In this document: piece by piece, positions 62,665 through 64,000 of the stretch
Numbering within the stretch: the first letter of the stretch is position 1
Layout: each line of letters starts with the position of its first letter
From: Paenibacillus graminis
Lineage (GTDB): Bacteria; Bacillota; Bacilli; Paenibacillales; Paenibacillaceae
DNA length: 64,000 nt
Assembly (NCBI RefSeq): GCF_000758705.1
Contig: NZ_CP009287.1
Span: 434,001-498,000, forward strand
Direction: 5' to 3'
Notes under the pieces: generated by a model
The model's input: only the letters and a program-made list of their open reading frames with translations
Database searches by the model: none
Told to the model about the DNA's origin: nothing
Translations under genes and position numbers: made by a program

Positions 62665-63252
62665 TCAGGACTGTATGTCAGTTCCCGGCGGCGCTTGGGG
62701 GAGTGCGGTGTTTTTGCGCTCAAGGGCGGTCAGTGCCTTCCATGAGCTGTAGAGTGCATAGAGCAGGAGCAGCAGTCCGGGAACGATCATCAGGACCACA
62801 CTGCCGGCTTTGGAGGCGGCAAAATTCATGGCATATCCTATATAAGGAACGGTGACTCCGGTATACTCGGCTACAACATTCCCCGAACTGACAGGCGTCA
62901 TATCGACAGCATCATTGTTATCGCCTTTTGTATGATAGACCACTTCTCCGGCAGCGTTTTTGGCAGAAGCGTCCACAATGCGGTGAGTGATCAGAATGTT
63001 ATCCCCGCTAATGAAGGTAATGACGTCGCCTTTTTTGAACCGGGTCATATCTCCTCCGGGCTTCAAGGCGACTATGGAGCCGGTCTGAATGCCAGGTTCC
63101 ATCGAACCGGACAGCACCGTTTTGATCTCATATCCGAAAAGGGAAGGTTCACCCCCTGAAGCTCTGGAAACTACTACGGCTGCTGCCAGCACCACGAAAA
63201 TCAAAATCATCACTGCGGATATTGTATGGCTGATTATTTTTTTGATAAGCAT
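62665..63252 (-). CDS. sipW: ER-type signal peptidase I SipW
   Basis: A 195-residue membrane peptidase of the S26B group. N-terminal span (8-29), catalytic S50 in VLSGSMEPG, H90 in ILITHRIV (histidine instead of the lysine of bacterial-type enzymes), GDNNDAVDM as the aspartate region, and a C-terminal span (about 145-170). It cleaves the TasA and TapA signal peptides. ATG at 63252 follows AAGGTGGAG and begins two bases after the upstream stop, so the two genes are coupled. Confidence 0.92.
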   Translation of the reverse strand: MLIKKIISHTISAVMILIFVVLAAAVVVSRASGGEPSLFGYEIKTVLSGSMEPGIQTGSIVALKPGGDMTRFKKGDVITFISGDNILITHRIVDASAKNAAGEVVYHTKGDNNDAVDMTPVSSGNVVAEYTGVTVPYIGYAMNFAASKAGSVVLMIVPGLLLLLYALYSSWKALTALERKNTALPQAPPGTDIQS

Positions 63253-63253
63253 G

Positions 63254-64000
63254 TCATTCTCCACCTTTAATGGGTTGTGGCTCCGAAGGCGATGCGGTCG
63301 GTTCAGGACTCTTAATCGGAGGCTCTGTTGCCTGTGGTTCTTGGGAAGGTGTTTTGATCACGTCCCCATCCGGAGTTGTGATTTGGTTATCGGCGGTTGG
63401 TGCCGGAGTGGTGCCGGCTGCCGGTTCTTCAGAAGCTCCAGCAGGTATTGCCTCAGATCCAGGAGCAGCTTCCGGCGTATTTATAGGAGTTGCCTCAGGT
63501 GTAGCTGGTGTGGCCGCAGGTGAGGCTCCCGGCGTGGTTTTTGGTTCAGCCTGGGCCTTCGCTTCGTTTTCCTTTTGCTGCTTCTCATATTCCAGTTTTG
63601 CTTCTTCGTCCTTTTTGGCCTTTTCCAGTGCTTCCTGACGGGTTTTCTCAAGCTCTTCAAGCCGCTTGCTCCGGGTCTGGCTGAGAAGCTGCTGCTGGAG
63701 CTCCAGTCCTGAAATATCTGCGGTTACTGCATCCCTGATATTGTTCAGCTCAGCTTCCAACTGCTCATATGAAGAAATCAGTTCATTGGACAGTTCTCCC
63801 GAAGGCTGGACCCTTGGAGTCAAGATCGGCAAGGAATGTAAGGGTTCTTCCGCGCTAAAATGAAGTTGGTTGTAAACAGCTTCGTTAACGGTTAATGGGG
63901 ATGAAACCGTGTTGTTCTGAATTGCCTTCAGGTAGCTGACAATTCCGGTTATGGAAGCACTGAAGGATGCGGAGAGCACACCGCTTTGGCTTACACTGCT
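63254..64000 (-). CDS. tapA: TapA-like fibre assembly protein (5' end outside window)
   Basis: The frame is open to the window edge, so the N-terminus is missing. The visible 248 residues begin SSVSQSGVLSASFSASITGI, run through a helical region with LEKTRQEALEKAKKDEEAKL (a coiled coil near the middle) and end in a long Pro/Thr/Ala/Glu-rich tail (ATPATPEATPINTPEAAPG). Position as first of a tapA-sipW-tasA set and the ASFSASITG stretch suggest the TapA role of anchoring or nucleating fibres. The tail is much longer than I would expect in B. subtilis TapA, so the assignment rests partly on order. Confidence 0.65.
   Translation of the reverse strand, partial: SSVSQSGVLSASFSASITGIVSYLKAIQNNTVSSPLTVNEAVYNQLHFSAEEPLHSLPILTPRVQPSGELSNELISSYEQLEAELNNIRDAVTADISGLELQQQLLSQTRSKRLEELEKTRQEALEKAKKDEEAKLEYEKQQKENEAKAQAEPKTTPGASPAATPATPEATPINTPEAAPGSEAIPAGASEEPAAGTTPAPTADNQITTPDGDVIKTPSQEPQATEPPIKSPEPTASPSEPQPIKGGE

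Overview
The window looks like chromosomal DNA of a spore-forming Firmicute, most probably Paenibacillus. Evidence: a Spo0E-type sporulation phosphatase, a CotSA-like glycosyltransferase, SinI/SinR with TapA-SipW-TasA matrix genes, Bacillus-type ribosome binding sites with frequent TTG/GTG starts, recognisable GlnR, CcpA, Fur and ECF-sigma sites, and a moderate GC content. No rRNA, tRNA, prophage, complete IS or CRISPR was seen.

Layout. 1-9.6 kb: Spo0E-like protein, a HAD phosphatase, a DUF445 membrane protein, a NifI-like P-II protein, a spore-coat-type glycosyltransferase, a secreted coiled-coil protein behind a candidate attenuator, and a five-PAS hybrid kinase coupled to a C39-like peptidase. 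9.6-20.6 kb: type I pullulanase, a PadR/HAAS membrane-stress operon, gltD, yfcE, the agmatine-to-putrescine pair aguAB, and a polar amino-acid ABC transporter behind a perfect GlnR/TnrA box. 20.8-33.2 kb: a long Ter stress locus (TerB, three TerD, a TerA-like protein, TerC) followed by the six-gene 'nucleoside-like metabolite' module (aldolase, PRTase-TRSP, StiP, HAD, ATP-grasp) and XpaC/TelA. 33.4-40.3 kb: formate/nitrite channel, an acetone-type operon (thiolase, acetoacetate decarboxylase, CoA-transferase A/B) and a TPM-domain membrane protein. 40.9-52.3 kb: a Fur-box-controlled 47-aa protein, two c-di-GMP enzymes, a guanine-type purine riboswitch ahead of a COG2509 flavoprotein, and a LytS/LytT pair next to an OFA-family transporter with a YpdB-like direct repeat between them. 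52.4-56.2 kb: repeat arrays, a decayed ECF sigma/anti-sigma pair and a MerR/SDR operon. 56.3-60.6 kb: odhAB. 61-64 kb: a c-di-GMP-I riboswitch in front of an unlisted SinI antirepressor, facing sinR and the tapA-sipW-tasA matrix operon.

The most interesting signals are: (1) the c-di-GMP riboswitch-SinI-SinR-TasA locus, which would wire second-messenger level directly to the biofilm antirepressor; (2) intergenic arrays of four units with a period near 51 bp, found at four loci in two sequence families; (3) a pair of 120-140 bp elements with perfect terminal inverted repeats and a shared core, both in transcribed leaders or intercistronic gaps; (4) the purine riboswitch on an orphan flavoprotein. 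Homology statements come from reading motifs by eye; nothing was searched or computed.
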